Source of the DNA: Vibrio mediterranei
Lineage (GTDB): Bacteria; Pseudomonadota; Gammaproteobacteria; Enterobacterales; Vibrionaceae
Reading direction: 5' to 3'
Length of the DNA stretch: 64,000 nucleotides
NCBI RefSeq assembly: GCF_900088415.1
Contig: NZ_FLLQ01000007.1
Span: forward strand, 1-64,000
Shown: in pieces, positions 1 through 6,711 of the stretch
How positions within the stretch are numbered: position 1 is the stretch's first letter
Layout of the letters: the number at the start of each line of letters is the position of its first letter
The notes under the pieces: model-generated
What the model was told of the DNA's origin: nothing
The model's database searches: none
What the model saw: the letters and a program-made list of their open reading frames with translations, nothing else
Program-made: the position numbers and the translations under genes

Positions 1-83
1 CCTTAACGATTTATGTACGTAATAGACCTAGTCGGAAGACGATAGATCGCGAGAGCATCGAAAACCGATACATCACCGAAAGT

Positions 84-110
84 ACCCCCGTAATACTAGA
101 CGGGGGTTTT
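84..110 (+). terminator. Strong hairpin with short T tail
   Basis: An 8-bp perfect stem (ACCCCCGT paired with ACGGGGGT) with an 8-nt loop is followed by TTT on the plus strand. It could end a transcript entering from the left. No gene is visible upstream in the window, so a structural role such as a phage replication hairpin is also possible. Confidence 0.5.
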
Positions 111-377
111 CCTCTGCCTTCTGTGCACTCTTCCTTGTTCATCTCTCGATCCAAAAGATTTTTCATGTACAGATAAACATGATTGCGCTTATCTGCACGA
201 CATAAGGGAACCCTCCCGCGGGGCGCGGGTCCCTCCCTTGTTCGCACAGCTGGCGCGCTAAACATCGATGGGTTGCTGTGGCATGAATCGCCTTTTATGT
301 GGTGAGTCTCTGCAAGGCTGGCTTGGCAGAAAGGAAGGGATTTACCGACTAGGTTGAAGGGAGGTTGGCTTCGGGCG

Positions 378-410
378 TTTGAGTTAGTCGCAGTGCCGAA
401 CTAAGTCGAG
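378..410. repeat. Imperfect 33-bp repeat, copy A
   Basis: This matches copy B at 825-857 at 26 of 33 positions, including an identical 12-bp left part and the shared word CGAACTA. It forms an imperfect hairpin, extended by GGGCG/CGCCC at 373-377 and 411-415 and followed by TTTT, so it may act as a terminator. It lies directly after the stop codon of the minus-strand gene at 434-769. Confidence 0.6.
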
Positions 411-433
411 CGCCCTTTTATCGCTACGCGATA

Positions 434-769
434 TTACTTACCAAGTGCAGTAAATAATACTGTTAGACCTATTAAGACAAGTACCCAAAGAATTAGAGGT
501 GCAGGGTTACCATTCTTTGCCTCAGCGGCTAAGTGAGCATTAAACTCTTTCTTACTTTGTCTTCGACTATGTTGTGATGCTCTATTGTGATTTCCTAAAG
601 GAATAGAGCCTGTTGATACGTATGATTTCGCAGCAGCTAAAGTAGGTACAGGACCAAAATCATGGTCTCCATTACCTTGAATGATATACCAACTAGATCC
701 TTGCTTAATGATAAAGCGACCATCAGAAACCGAATATTGACCAGCCTTGATTCTAGATACTGTCGTCAC
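434..769 (-). CDS. Unknown small protein with C-terminal membrane anchor
   Basis: I do not recognise this 111-residue protein. The first 55 residues are rich in short beta-like segments (GRFIIKQ, SSWYIIQG), the middle is basic and polar (residues 60-85), and the last 20 residues are a hydrophobic stretch (PLILWVLVLIGLTVLF), consistent with a tail-anchored membrane protein. The start is GTG, chosen because a GGAG motif sits five bases upstream. It is followed by repeat copy A, and the next gene upstream on the same strand is followed by copy B, giving a cassette-like layout. It could be cargo of an element integrated near dif. Confidence 0.6.
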   Translation of the reverse strand: MTTVSRIKAGQYSVSDGRFIIKQGSSWYIIQGNGDHDFGPVPTLAAAKSYVSTGSIPLGNHNRASQHSRRQSKKEFNAHLAAEAKNGNPAPLILWVLVLIGLTVLFTALGK

Positions 770-824
770 ACCATAACTCCATCAATAAAAAACATACCAT
801 ATCACCTGTCAGCATACGTGTGTG

Positions 825-857
825 TTTGAGTTAGTCACAATAACGAACTAGGTTGAA
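825..857. repeat. Imperfect 33-bp repeat, copy B
   Basis: Second copy of the repeat at 378-410. Six of the seven differences are transitions. It sits 14 bp after the stop codon of the minus-strand gene at 872-1099. Its fold is weaker than that of copy A, with several G-T pairs. Confidence 0.6.
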
Positions 858-871
858 CTGCTAGAGTATCC

Positions 872-1099
872 TTACTTATAAAAAGTCACTTTAATACCCA
901 GTTTATTTTGCTCAAGAGATTTAATCTTACGTCTAACATGCTTTGGCAAGAGATCCTGATTACACAGGTAATAGCTTTTACCACTCTTCTTTAATGCACC
1001 GGAGGCAACTAGTTCATCAAAGTCTATTGGTTCGGCAAGCTCTTTAGAAATGGCGTCGAACTCTTCTTTACTCATAATACTCATGCTGTTATCCCACAT
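872..1099 (-). CDS. Unknown small soluble protein
   Basis: This is a 75-residue hypothetical protein that I cannot assign. The C-terminal half is basic (LLPKHVRRKIKSLEQNK), compatible with nucleic acid binding, and there is no membrane segment. Three in-frame ATG codons (residues 1, 6 and 9) compete as starts and none has a strong ribosome binding site, so the protein may be 67-75 residues. It lies between a repeat copy downstream and the attachment-like site at 1185-1351 upstream, so it probably belongs to the accessory region. Confidence 0.5.
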   Translation of the reverse strand: MWDNSMSIMSKEEFDAISKELAEPIDFDELVASGALKKSGKSYYLCNQDLLPKHVRRKIKSLEQNKLGIKVTFYK

Positions 1100-1428
1100 T
1101 ATATCGAAATGTCATCATAAGTTATTGGGATAACTGTATAAAAAACCAAGTGCCTGACTGCATAAAAACGACGTTTATTTGATCAGTGCGTATTACAGGA
1201 TTTATGTTACGGGCTTCACTAGTAAAGCGATTCTCTTTCCTAGCATGTACGACGCCACCGCGCCGACAATGAGCCAATCACTCGCCCACCCTTTACCACG
1301 CTTGGCTTTCAGCAAACCACTCAACATAAATCTAACCACATAATGCGCACTGAGGTTGTGAACCCAAAGCGATAATGTCCTAATATTTCCAAGTGAATCT
1401 GTCCTATGTTTGCTTGGAGGTATTTAGG
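1100..1428. other. Gap holding the attP-like element
   Basis: No supported gene. The inverted Xer-type sites occupy 1185-1351. The remaining sequence to 1428 is the leader of the broken transposase gene. Confidence 0.5.
1185..1351. mobile_element. CTX-phage-type folded attP: two inverted Xer sites
   Basis: On the plus strand at 1185-1212 there is a dif-like site: XerC arm AGTGCGTATTA, 6-nt spacer CAGGAT, XerD arm TTATGTTACGG. On the minus strand at 1351-1319 there is a second site: XerC arm AGTGCGCATTA (identical to the Vibrio dif1 arm as I know it), an 11-nt spacer, XerD arm TTATGTTGAGT. The two are inverted and 106 nt apart. Folded as single-stranded DNA, the XerC arms pair with one mismatch and the XerD arms share TTATGTT, leaving an asymmetric spacer bulge. 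This is the known architecture of attP1/attP2 in CTX-type phages, which integrate at dif as ssDNA using XerC. A phage body is not recognisable, so this is probably a relic end. Confidence 0.7.
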
Positions 1429-1950
1429 ATGTTAGTTACGATGAACGACCATGAATTGCAACGCTTCTTCATTATCCAAGATGTGTTAAACAATAAGTTA
1501 AAGCGCCGGGATGCCACATCGATTCTTGGAATAAGCTACCGACACTTGTCTCGCATACTTAAAGCTTTTAAGGAACTTGGCGTTGAATCCCTAGCTCATG
1601 GCAACCGCGGTAAACCTTCGTGCAATCGCATCAGCGATGACACCAAGCTCCACGTACTCAAACTTATCTCAGAATACTATCTAGATTTTGGCCCAACGCT
1701 CGTACATGAAAAGCTTACAGAGGTTCACGGATTTAATATCTCCTTGGAAACGCTTCGCCAATGGATGATCGCTGATGCTCTTTGGGTCCCACATTCCAAG
1801 AGAAAACCTCGAATTTATCAACCTCGTTATCGCAGAGACTGCTTAGGTGAACTGATCCAAATTGATGGCTCGCACCATGACTGGTTTGAAGGACGTTTTC
1901 GTTTGTTTAGTCTTTCTTTTCCAGCTGCATGGCTTTTCTTTTGGCGCTAA
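1429..1950 (+). pseudogene. Truncated IS transposase (ISNCY-like)
   Basis: The N-terminal part of an integrase-core transposase. Residues 1-60 carry a helix-turn-helix region (RRDATSILGISYRHLSRIL), and the catalytic DDE domain begins with the motif IDGSHHDWFEGR, typical of ISNCY-like transposases. The similarity stops immediately after this motif and the frame runs about 20 unrelated residues to a stop, so the last two thirds including the other catalytic acidic residues are missing. The ATG at 1429 has a good GGAGG site 8 nt upstream. It sits just beyond the attP-like site, so insertion and later deletion probably removed neighbouring phage DNA. Confidence 0.75.
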
Positions 1951-2703
1951 ACGACTACAACAAGCAACTTAACCAATTATAGGAACACGCTACCTCGATT
2001 GTTTATCGCTTCAGCGAAGTCATAACACTTCGACGCGTACGTCCCAAAGAAACTGGAGTGTAAACAGAAAACATCGTGCTGAAAATAACCGAACTATCTG
2101 TTTAGGCGTTCGCAAATACTTGTTGTAAGAAATTAATCGACAGCTTAGTAAATTAATAGTTTGGCTAGGTAAGCTATCCATTCCCTAGCCTTTTAATTAA
2201 CTTATCATTTAAATTAACTTTTTATATCTTCGTTGTTATAAATCGCTTTCGTTTATATACTCAGAGACACGAAGTGTTTGACATCTAATTTAAATCAATG
2301 GAATTTTCAACATACATGTCATTAGAGTCAGTCATATTCGATGCCATTATTACTCTAGTCTATATTTAAACTACGAGAATCGATTAACCTCACGAATATT
2401 AAAGAAAGATTACACATACAAGCTTATACTTCAAACCCCTTCGTACTCTCTATAGGCATAGGAACTTGAAACAATGGCAGGAACGAGCTATTGACTATGT
2501 AAATTAAATGTCGCAAAGCTATAACGAAAGAAATAGCAATGTATATATAACACCACCTATATAAATAGAATCTGATTATAGATTTAGATATTTATAAACT
2601 TTTATTGTGTTTTTCTAAGTTATTCTCTTTACAAAATGAGTTAGATGTTTAATTCTAATTTCACCAACGAGAACAACAAGAATTATTAGAAAAGGAATAT
2701 TCT
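1951..2703. other. AT-rich gap, no gene seen
   Basis: About 750 bp with many stops in all frames. One terminator-like hairpin is visible at 2163-2194 (GGCTAGG pairing with CCTAGCC, then TTTT). The region after 2200 is very AT-rich and ends with the promoter and ribosome binding site (AAGGA) of the gene at 2704. It looks like decayed mobile DNA. Confidence 0.5.
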
Positions 2704-2955
2704 ATGTCTTTACCTATTGAATGGTTTACAACGAGTTATACGCGAATTCAAAAATGGGATGTCGAAGGGTTATCATTATTAGAGGCAGAAGCAGCCCTAG
2801 AAACCTATTTAACAGATAACAACCCTATCTCACTAGAGATGGCTGACTACATTGCGGAGAACTGGACTTGTCGCCGTATACAAATGCTGGATTCTGAGTC
2901 AAGGCGTACCCTGATGAAAATTTGGGATGAAAGAGAAATAGCGGCGCACGGATAA
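2704..2955 (+). CDS. Small hypothetical protein
   Basis: An 83-residue acidic, probably helical protein without signal peptide or membrane segment. The start is well supported by AAAAGGA seven to eight bases upstream. I do not recognise a family. It lies between the accessory region and the conserved DUF3634-matP block, converges with that block, and is separated from it by a 20-bp repeat and a terminator. Confidence 0.6.
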   Translation: MSLPIEWFTTSYTRIQKWDVEGLSLLEAEAALETYLTDNNPISLEMADYIAENWTCRRIQMLDSESRRTLMKIWDEREIAAHG

Positions 2956-2981
2956 TTGTTTATTTTTATCGAGTCAATTTA

Positions 2982-3001
2982 ATTTAGTTATAGTGCATTA
3001 G
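2982..3001. repeat. 20-bp exact repeat, copy 1
   Basis: Identical to 6292-6311 (ATTTAGTTATAGTGCATTAG). Both copies lie between convergent genes, just beyond the terminator of a minus-strand gene. Confidence 0.7.
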
Positions 3002-3008
3002 GTGGATT

Positions 3009-3033
3009 AAAAAAGGCGCTTCTTACAGCGCCT
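3009..3033 (-). terminator. Terminator of the matP-DUF3634 unit
   Basis: Read on the minus strand, AGGCGCT pairs with AGCGCCT and is followed by a run of six T. Confidence 0.85.
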
Positions 3034-3055
3034 ACACTTCTAAACCAATTGGAAC

Positions 3056-3367
3056 TCATCGAGATTTCTTTTTGCCTTTTGACTTGAATCCTTGATGTGG
3101 GAATACATTTCGAATTCGTTGTTGGCACGCTTTCGCTACTGAGTTGCTAAATTTGAGCTTCATACCGGTACGGGTTTGGTAAACTTTTAAAACACCTGTC
3201 GCTTTATCACGCTCGACAATATCTTTAAGATTATGTCGAAAAGATGGAGGAATATGACCTTTAACGTTACCTAGTTCACCGTTATCAAACTTTACAGTTA
3301 AAACTGGACGGTCAACGGCAACAAGCCAGAAAACAACAAGTGCACCTATCAGAACAACGTATAACAT
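3056..3367 (-). CDS. DUF3634 family membrane protein
   Basis: A 103-residue protein with one N-terminal membrane segment (residues 2-18, YVVLIGALVVFWLVA), a small beta-rich domain (RPVLTVKFDNGELGNVKGHIP) and a basic tail ending KSKGKKKSR. This pattern matches the DUF3634 family of Vibrio and relatives, whose function is unknown. GGGAG precedes the ATG. The gene begins 23 bp after matP on the same strand and shares its terminator, so the two are probably co-transcribed. Confidence 0.75.
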   Translation of the reverse strand: MLYVVLIGALVVFWLVAVDRPVLTVKFDNGELGNVKGHIPPSFRHNLKDIVERDKATGVLKVYQTRTGMKLKFSNSVAKACQQRIRNVFPHQGFKSKGKKKSR

Positions 3368-3390
3368 CGCAACTACTCCCTATTCCCTGG

Positions 3391-3840
3391 CTAATCAGAC
3401 AGTAACTTACTTAAGTCCTCTTTCAGGCTACTCACTGTCTTGGTCGCTTTCTCACTGCGCGACGCTTCACTTAACAAGTATTCGATCGCTTCGGATAACG
3501 TACATCCGAGTTCGTTTGCTCGGTAAGACAGCTTTTCCCAAACTCGGTAGTCAAGATCGATAGACTTTTTCTTGGTATGAACTTGTTCTGCATTATAGTG
3601 ACGCTTGCGCTTGGCACGAATTGCCTGCTTGAGTTTATTATCAAGCTCTGCAGACATATGCTCATCAATCCAATCAAGAACCAGAGTAGGCTCGTGTTCT
3701 AATGATTTAAAAGTCGCAACGGCCTGCTCGATTTCACTGGTATCAATATAGCGAGTGATATTCTCACCCTCGCGCCACTTTTTAGATAAATACTGCCACT
3801 TCCAACCACATTCTAGGTTTTCAAGCTGTTGGTATTTCAT
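3391..3840 (-). CDS. matP: Macrodomain Ter protein MatP
   Basis: MatP binds matS words and organises the terminus region of the chromosome, keeping sister termini together until division. The 149-residue length matches the E. coli protein. The N-terminal half (MKYQQLENLECGWKW start) is the helical domain, residues 85-120 (SIDLDYRVWEKLSYRANELG) form the ribbon-helix-helix DNA-binding core, and the C-terminus is a short coiled coil. The order matP / Lon-like / fabA is the same as in E. coli. Perfect matS words occur in this window at 15393 and 34527, and a one-mismatch matS lies 26 bp upstream of this start, so autoregulation is conceivable. Confidence 0.95.
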   Translation of the reverse strand: MKYQQLENLECGWKWQYLSKKWREGENITRYIDTSEIEQAVATFKSLEHEPTLVLDWIDEHMSAELDNKLKQAIRAKRKRHYNAEQVHTKKKSIDLDYRVWEKLSYRANELGCTLSEAIEYLLSEASRSEKATKTVSSLKEDLSKLLSD

Positions 3841-3866
3841 TGGTTTGCGTCCCTACTCTGTTTACA

Positions 3867-3879
3867 GTGACAGCGTAAC
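3867..3879. promoter_or_regulatory. matS-like word upstream of matP
   Basis: GTGACAGCGTAAC differs from the matS consensus GTGACRNYGTCAC at one position (C to A at base 11). It lies in the matP leader, 26 bp before the start codon. Binding is not shown; it is reported because of its position. Confidence 0.4.
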
Positions 3880-4011
3880 CCAAGTCACGTGACAACTCAA
3901 TAAAAGAACACTAAATCTGAGAATTTGCTCCCGATTAACCGTGTTCTATTACTAACGTTACTTCGGGTTTCGTTGTATACTCCTTCCAAATTTTAAATAA
4001 GTAGCATCTTA

Positions 4012-5649
4012 ATGAATCTAGTCCCTTGGCAAGACGTTTGTCCGCAGTACAACAACTATCAGACCACTATTGAACAAGCACCGAACATTGCACCAGCATC
4101 GCTGCTTGATTTGCAACCTCGTTTACAAGCTGCCCTTACATTCTTCACATCACAAGCTTGTAAATCTAAAGTGTTAGTCGTTAAAGATGGTGACAATCTA
4201 AAGTACCGTGAACTAATAGCTGCTTCACTCAAAGCATTAGGCAAACATGTTGTCGTGACAAAGGATACAAACTCAGCGCTACTGTTTGATCATTACGCTA
4301 AGGTTGATAACCAACTTGAAGTTTCCGCTGGATTAATTTCTCAAGCCAATAACGGGTTTCTTGTGGCTTCAACCCAAGCAGCATTAAGTACGTTAAGCAC
4401 TTGGGGAAATATTAAGGCTTTGCTATCAGGAGCGTCACTAAATAGTGTGGCCATTGATAAGCGGTCCACTGTTTTATCTCCACCACAATTCCAATCAGAC
4501 TTTAAATTGATCATTCTTGGTGACCGAGACCAACTTGCTGAATTTGATTATGCTGATAATGATTTTCGTTCTGGCTTTATGCAGTATACGGAACTGGAAA
4601 GTGATCTAAAGGTCTCCGAAAAAACTATCTCGACTTACTTCGGTTTTGTAAATGGTCTACTAGAGAAGCAGCTTCCCGAGTATAGCCTAGATAGTTCAGC
4701 CTACCTGCGCCTTCTCCAAGCCGGAGCTCGTGAAACAGAAGATAAACAGTACCTTCCTTTGTCCATCGATTGGCATTCAGCACTGCTTGGTGAAGCGTCA
4801 TCTTTTAGTCATGACAAAGTAATAACATCCGCTCATATTGAGGAAGCGATTTGTGCGAAACGAAGCAGAGAAGCCTATCTTCCTGAACGTGCAATTGACG
4901 ATATTCTCGAGGGACAAGTTGTTATCGAAACTCAGGGACAACAAGTTGGCCAGGTCAACGGATTAACTGTTATCGATATACCTGGGCACCCAGTATCCTA
5001 CGGTGAACCAGCTCGAATTTCTTGCGTAGTGCACTTTGGCGATGGTGATGTCTCTGATGTCGAGCGAAAAGTCGATCTTGGCGGTAACATCCATGCGAAA
5101 GGCATGATGATTATGCAGGCGTTCGTTTCTTCCGAGTTGGATCTTGATGCCCCGCTCCCTTATTCTGCCTCTATTGTGTTTGAGCAATCTTATTGCGAGG
5201 TTGATGGTGACAGTGCGTCGTTAGCTGAGTTGTGTTCTCTTGTAAGTGCATTATCTGGCTATCCTATCGATCAACAAATAGCGGTCACAGGTGCTGTCGA
5301 CCAATTTGGCCGCGTTCAAGCCGTCGGTGGCCTCAATGAGAAAGTCGAAGGTTTTTACAGCGTATGCAAACACCAAGGGTTTACGGGTAAACAAGGTGTA
5401 GTGCTTCCGAAAACTAATCTTCAACACCTAGCACTCAGCACTGAGGTGGTAGAAAGTATTAAGCAAGGTGAATTCCATATTTGGTCAGCCACACACGTTG
5501 ACGAAGTGGTTCCTCTACTTCTTAATAAGCCTTTCAAGAGTGAAGACGAAGATAGCGTTATTGGAAAGATAGCCGAACGCATTGAAAATTTTGAAAAACT
5601 TGAACTCCCGGAAACTTTGTTAGAAAGGGTTAAAAACTGGTTTGTCTAG
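4012..5649 (+). CDS. Lon-like protease (YcbZ family)
   Basis: A 545-residue member of the Lon-related family of which E. coli YcbZ is the example. The C-terminal domain (about residues 300-520) is a Lon-type serine protease with the Ser-Lys dyad visible: Ser401 in GDSAS and Lys444 in GGLNEKVEG, spaced 43 residues as in Lon. The N-terminal 280 residues sit where Lon has its AAA+ module, but I find no intact Walker A (the best candidate is around residues 53-62) and no clear Walker B, so unfolding activity is doubtful. It lies 70 bp upstream of fabA in the same orientation, as in E. coli. The substrate is unknown. Confidence 0.85.
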   Translation: MNLVPWQDVCPQYNNYQTTIEQAPNIAPASLLDLQPRLQAALTFFTSQACKSKVLVVKDGDNLKYRELIAASLKALGKHVVVTKDTNSALLFDHYAKVDNQLEVSAGLISQANNGFLVASTQAALSTLSTWGNIKALLSGASLNSVAIDKRSTVLSPPQFQSDFKLIILGDRDQLAEFDYADNDFRSGFMQYTELESDLKVSEKTISTYFGFVNGLLEKQLPEYSLDSSAYLRLLQAGARETEDKQYLPLSIDWHSALLGEASSFSHDKVITSAHIEEAICAKRSREAYLPERAIDDILEGQVVIETQGQQVGQVNGLTVIDIPGHPVSYGEPARISCVVHFGDGDVSDVERKVDLGGNIHAKGMMIMQAFVSSELDLDAPLPYSASIVFEQSYCEVDGDSASLAELCSLVSALSGYPIDQQIAVTGAVDQFGRVQAVGGLNEKVEGFYSVCKHQGFTGKQGVVLPKTNLQHLALSTEVVESIKQGEFHIWSATHVDEVVPLLLNKPFKSEDEDSVIGKIAERIENFEKLELPETLLERVKNWFV

Positions 5650-5651
5650 TC

Positions 5652-5665
5652 GTGGTCGGACTTGT
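5652..5665. promoter_or_regulatory. FadR-like operator upstream of fabA
   Basis: GTGGTCGGACTTGT resembles the FadR core TGGTCNGAC with partial flanking symmetry. FadR activates fabA in E. coli from a similar place, just upstream of the FabR site. Confidence 0.5.
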
Positions 5666-5667
5666 CT

Positions 5668-5685
5668 AGCGTACACCTGTTCACT
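5668..5685. promoter_or_regulatory. FabR-like operator upstream of fabA
   Basis: AGCGTACACCTGTTCACT closely resembles the FabR box of E. coli fabA as I know it, which shares AGCGTACAC-TGTT. FabR represses unsaturated fatty acid synthesis genes. It lies 2 bp after the FadR-like word. Confidence 0.55.
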
Positions 5686-5720
5686 AAGATGCTCATACCA
5701 AAATTTGGAGTAATTTAATA

Positions 5721-6239
5721 ATGCAAAACAGACGTGAATCTTATAGTCGTGAAGATCTTCTAGCCTCTAGCCGTGGTGAACTATTTGGCGAAGGCTACCC
5801 TCAGTTACCAGCACCAAACATGCTGATGATGGATCGTGTAACTAAAATGTCAGAAACCGAGGGTGACTTTGGTAAAGGTTTAATTGTTGCAGAATTAGAT
5901 ATCACCCCTGACCTATGGTTCTTTGATTGTCACTTTATTGGTGACCCAGTCATGCCAGGCTGTCTTGGTCTAGATGCAATGTGGCAGCTAGTTGGCTTCT
6001 ACCTTGGCTGGATTGGTGGCGAAGGTAAAGGTCGTGCTCTTGGTGTAGGTGAACTAAAATTCACTGGTCAAATCCTTCCTACTGCAAAAAAAGTAACGTA
6101 TGAGCTACACATGAAGCGCGTAGTAAATCGCAAGCTTGTTATGGGTATCGCTGACGGACGTGTTCTAGTAGATGGTAAAGAGATCTATGTTGCTAAAGAC
6201 CTAAAAGTCGGCCTCTTTAAAGACACATCAACTTTCTAA
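5721..6239 (+). CDS. fabA: 3-hydroxydecanoyl-ACP dehydratase/isomerase FabA
   Basis: FabA dehydrates 3-hydroxydecanoyl-ACP and isomerises the trans-2 product to cis-3-decenoyl-ACP, the branch point to unsaturated fatty acids in type II synthesis. The 172-residue length matches the E. coli enzyme. The hot-dog fold active-site residues are in place: His71 (FDCHFIGDPVMPG) and Asp85 (GLDAMWQL). FadR- and FabR-like operators precede it, suggesting control by acyl-CoA and unsaturated/saturated fatty acid balance. A strong terminator follows. Confidence 0.97.
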   Translation: MQNRRESYSREDLLASSRGELFGEGYPQLPAPNMLMMDRVTKMSETEGDFGKGLIVAELDITPDLWFFDCHFIGDPVMPGCLGLDAMWQLVGFYLGWIGGEGKGRALGVGELKFTGQILPTAKKVTYELHMKRVVNRKLVMGIADGRVLVDGKEIYVAKDLKVGLFKDTSTF

Positions 6240-6251
6240 ATCGAAGTTTTC

Positions 6252-6283
6252 AATAAACGACTCTCTGGAGTCGTTTATTTTAC
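6252..6283 (+). terminator. fabA terminator
   Basis: An 11-bp perfect stem (AATAAACGACT with AGTCGTTTATT), 6-nt loop and T-rich tail, 12 bp after the fabA stop. Confidence 0.9.
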
Positions 6284-6291
6284 TCATACAC

Positions 6292-6311
6292 ATTTAGTTA
6301 TAGTGCATTAG
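6292..6311. repeat. 20-bp exact repeat, copy 2
   Basis: Identical to 2982-3001. It lies between the fabA terminator and the rmf terminator. Confidence 0.7.
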
Positions 6312-6324
6312 AAGTAACAACCAC

Positions 6325-6348
6325 AAAAAAGACCTCAAGATGAGGCCT
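6325..6348 (-). terminator. rmf terminator
   Basis: On the minus strand AGGCCTCA pairs with TGAGGTCT (one G-T pair), loop of three, then six T. Confidence 0.85.
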
Positions 6349-6373
6349 TAAAATACTTCAATTTTGCTCCCGA

Positions 6374-6547
6374 CTACTTGAAGAGTCCTGAATGTTTGTC
6401 ATCTCGGGCATCACGCCAACCGCCTAGCCAATAAGACTTAGCATCCATTTGTTGATAGGGACAGGTTTCCATCGATCGACCATTCAATCCAGCTTTATAA
6501 CCCTGTGATTGAGCTCGCTCTAGACGATCACGTTTTTGTCTCTTCAT
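6374..6547 (-). CDS. rmf: Ribosome modulation factor RMF
   Basis: RMF is a small basic protein that pairs 70S ribosomes into inactive 100S dimers in stationary phase. The start MKRQKRDRLERA is the family's conserved N-terminus, giving 57 residues against 55 in E. coli, so I chose this ATG rather than one seven codons upstream. The conserved CPY and WLGGWRDAR motifs are present. The rmf-fabA convergent pair is conserved in enterobacteria and vibrios. Confidence 0.95.
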   Translation of the reverse strand: MKRQKRDRLERAQSQGYKAGLNGRSMETCPYQQMDAKSYWLGGWRDARDDKHSGLFK

Positions 6548-6665
6548 AGTACGGTCCTCATTATACAAAGCCAGTCTCCCAGCTTTCTACCATTAAAGAT
6601 TTGTGGAGCTTTTGTGACTCCTCTTTAATAATTGCGCATTATTCCGCTGATCACAAGGTACAAAA

Positions 6666-6700
6666 AATCCCAGATTCAGAAGTGTGAACCTGGGATTTTT
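6666..6700. terminator. Bidirectional terminator between rmf and DUF3466 gene
   Basis: AATCCCAG (6666-6673) pairs with CTGGGATT (6690-6697). It is flanked by A's on the left and T's on the right, so it can work in both directions. It ends the long minus-strand unit starting at rlmKL. Confidence 0.8.
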
Positions 6701-6711
6701 GTCACTTGTGA

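Larger units (their letters stand above)
1..433. other. Non-coding, hairpin-rich accessory region
   Basis: I see no convincing gene here. Besides the hairpin at 84-107 there is a 10-bp hairpin at 167-198 (core CAGATAA at 170-176 pairing with TTATCTG at 189-195; on the minus strand it extends with one G-T pair). A GC-rich hairpin lies at 215-229 (CCCGCG, loop GGG, CGCGGG) inside a G+C-rich patch. Dense secondary structure beside a filamentous-phage-like attachment site suggests remnants of a phage or satellite intergenic region, but that is inference. Confidence 0.4.

Noticed and set aside
11..265. 84-codon minus-strand frame at the left edge
   Set aside because: It runs through two strong hairpins and a GC-rich patch, is unlike any protein I know and has no clear ribosome site.
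378..857. Integron attC sites
   Set aside because: Only one end shows an acceptable RYYYAAC/GTTRRRY word and the required pairing at the other end is absent.
1202..1417. Open minus-strand frame of about 70 codons across the attP-like site
   Set aside because: No credible start codon context, and the frame coincides with the inverted Xer arms, so I consider it accidental.
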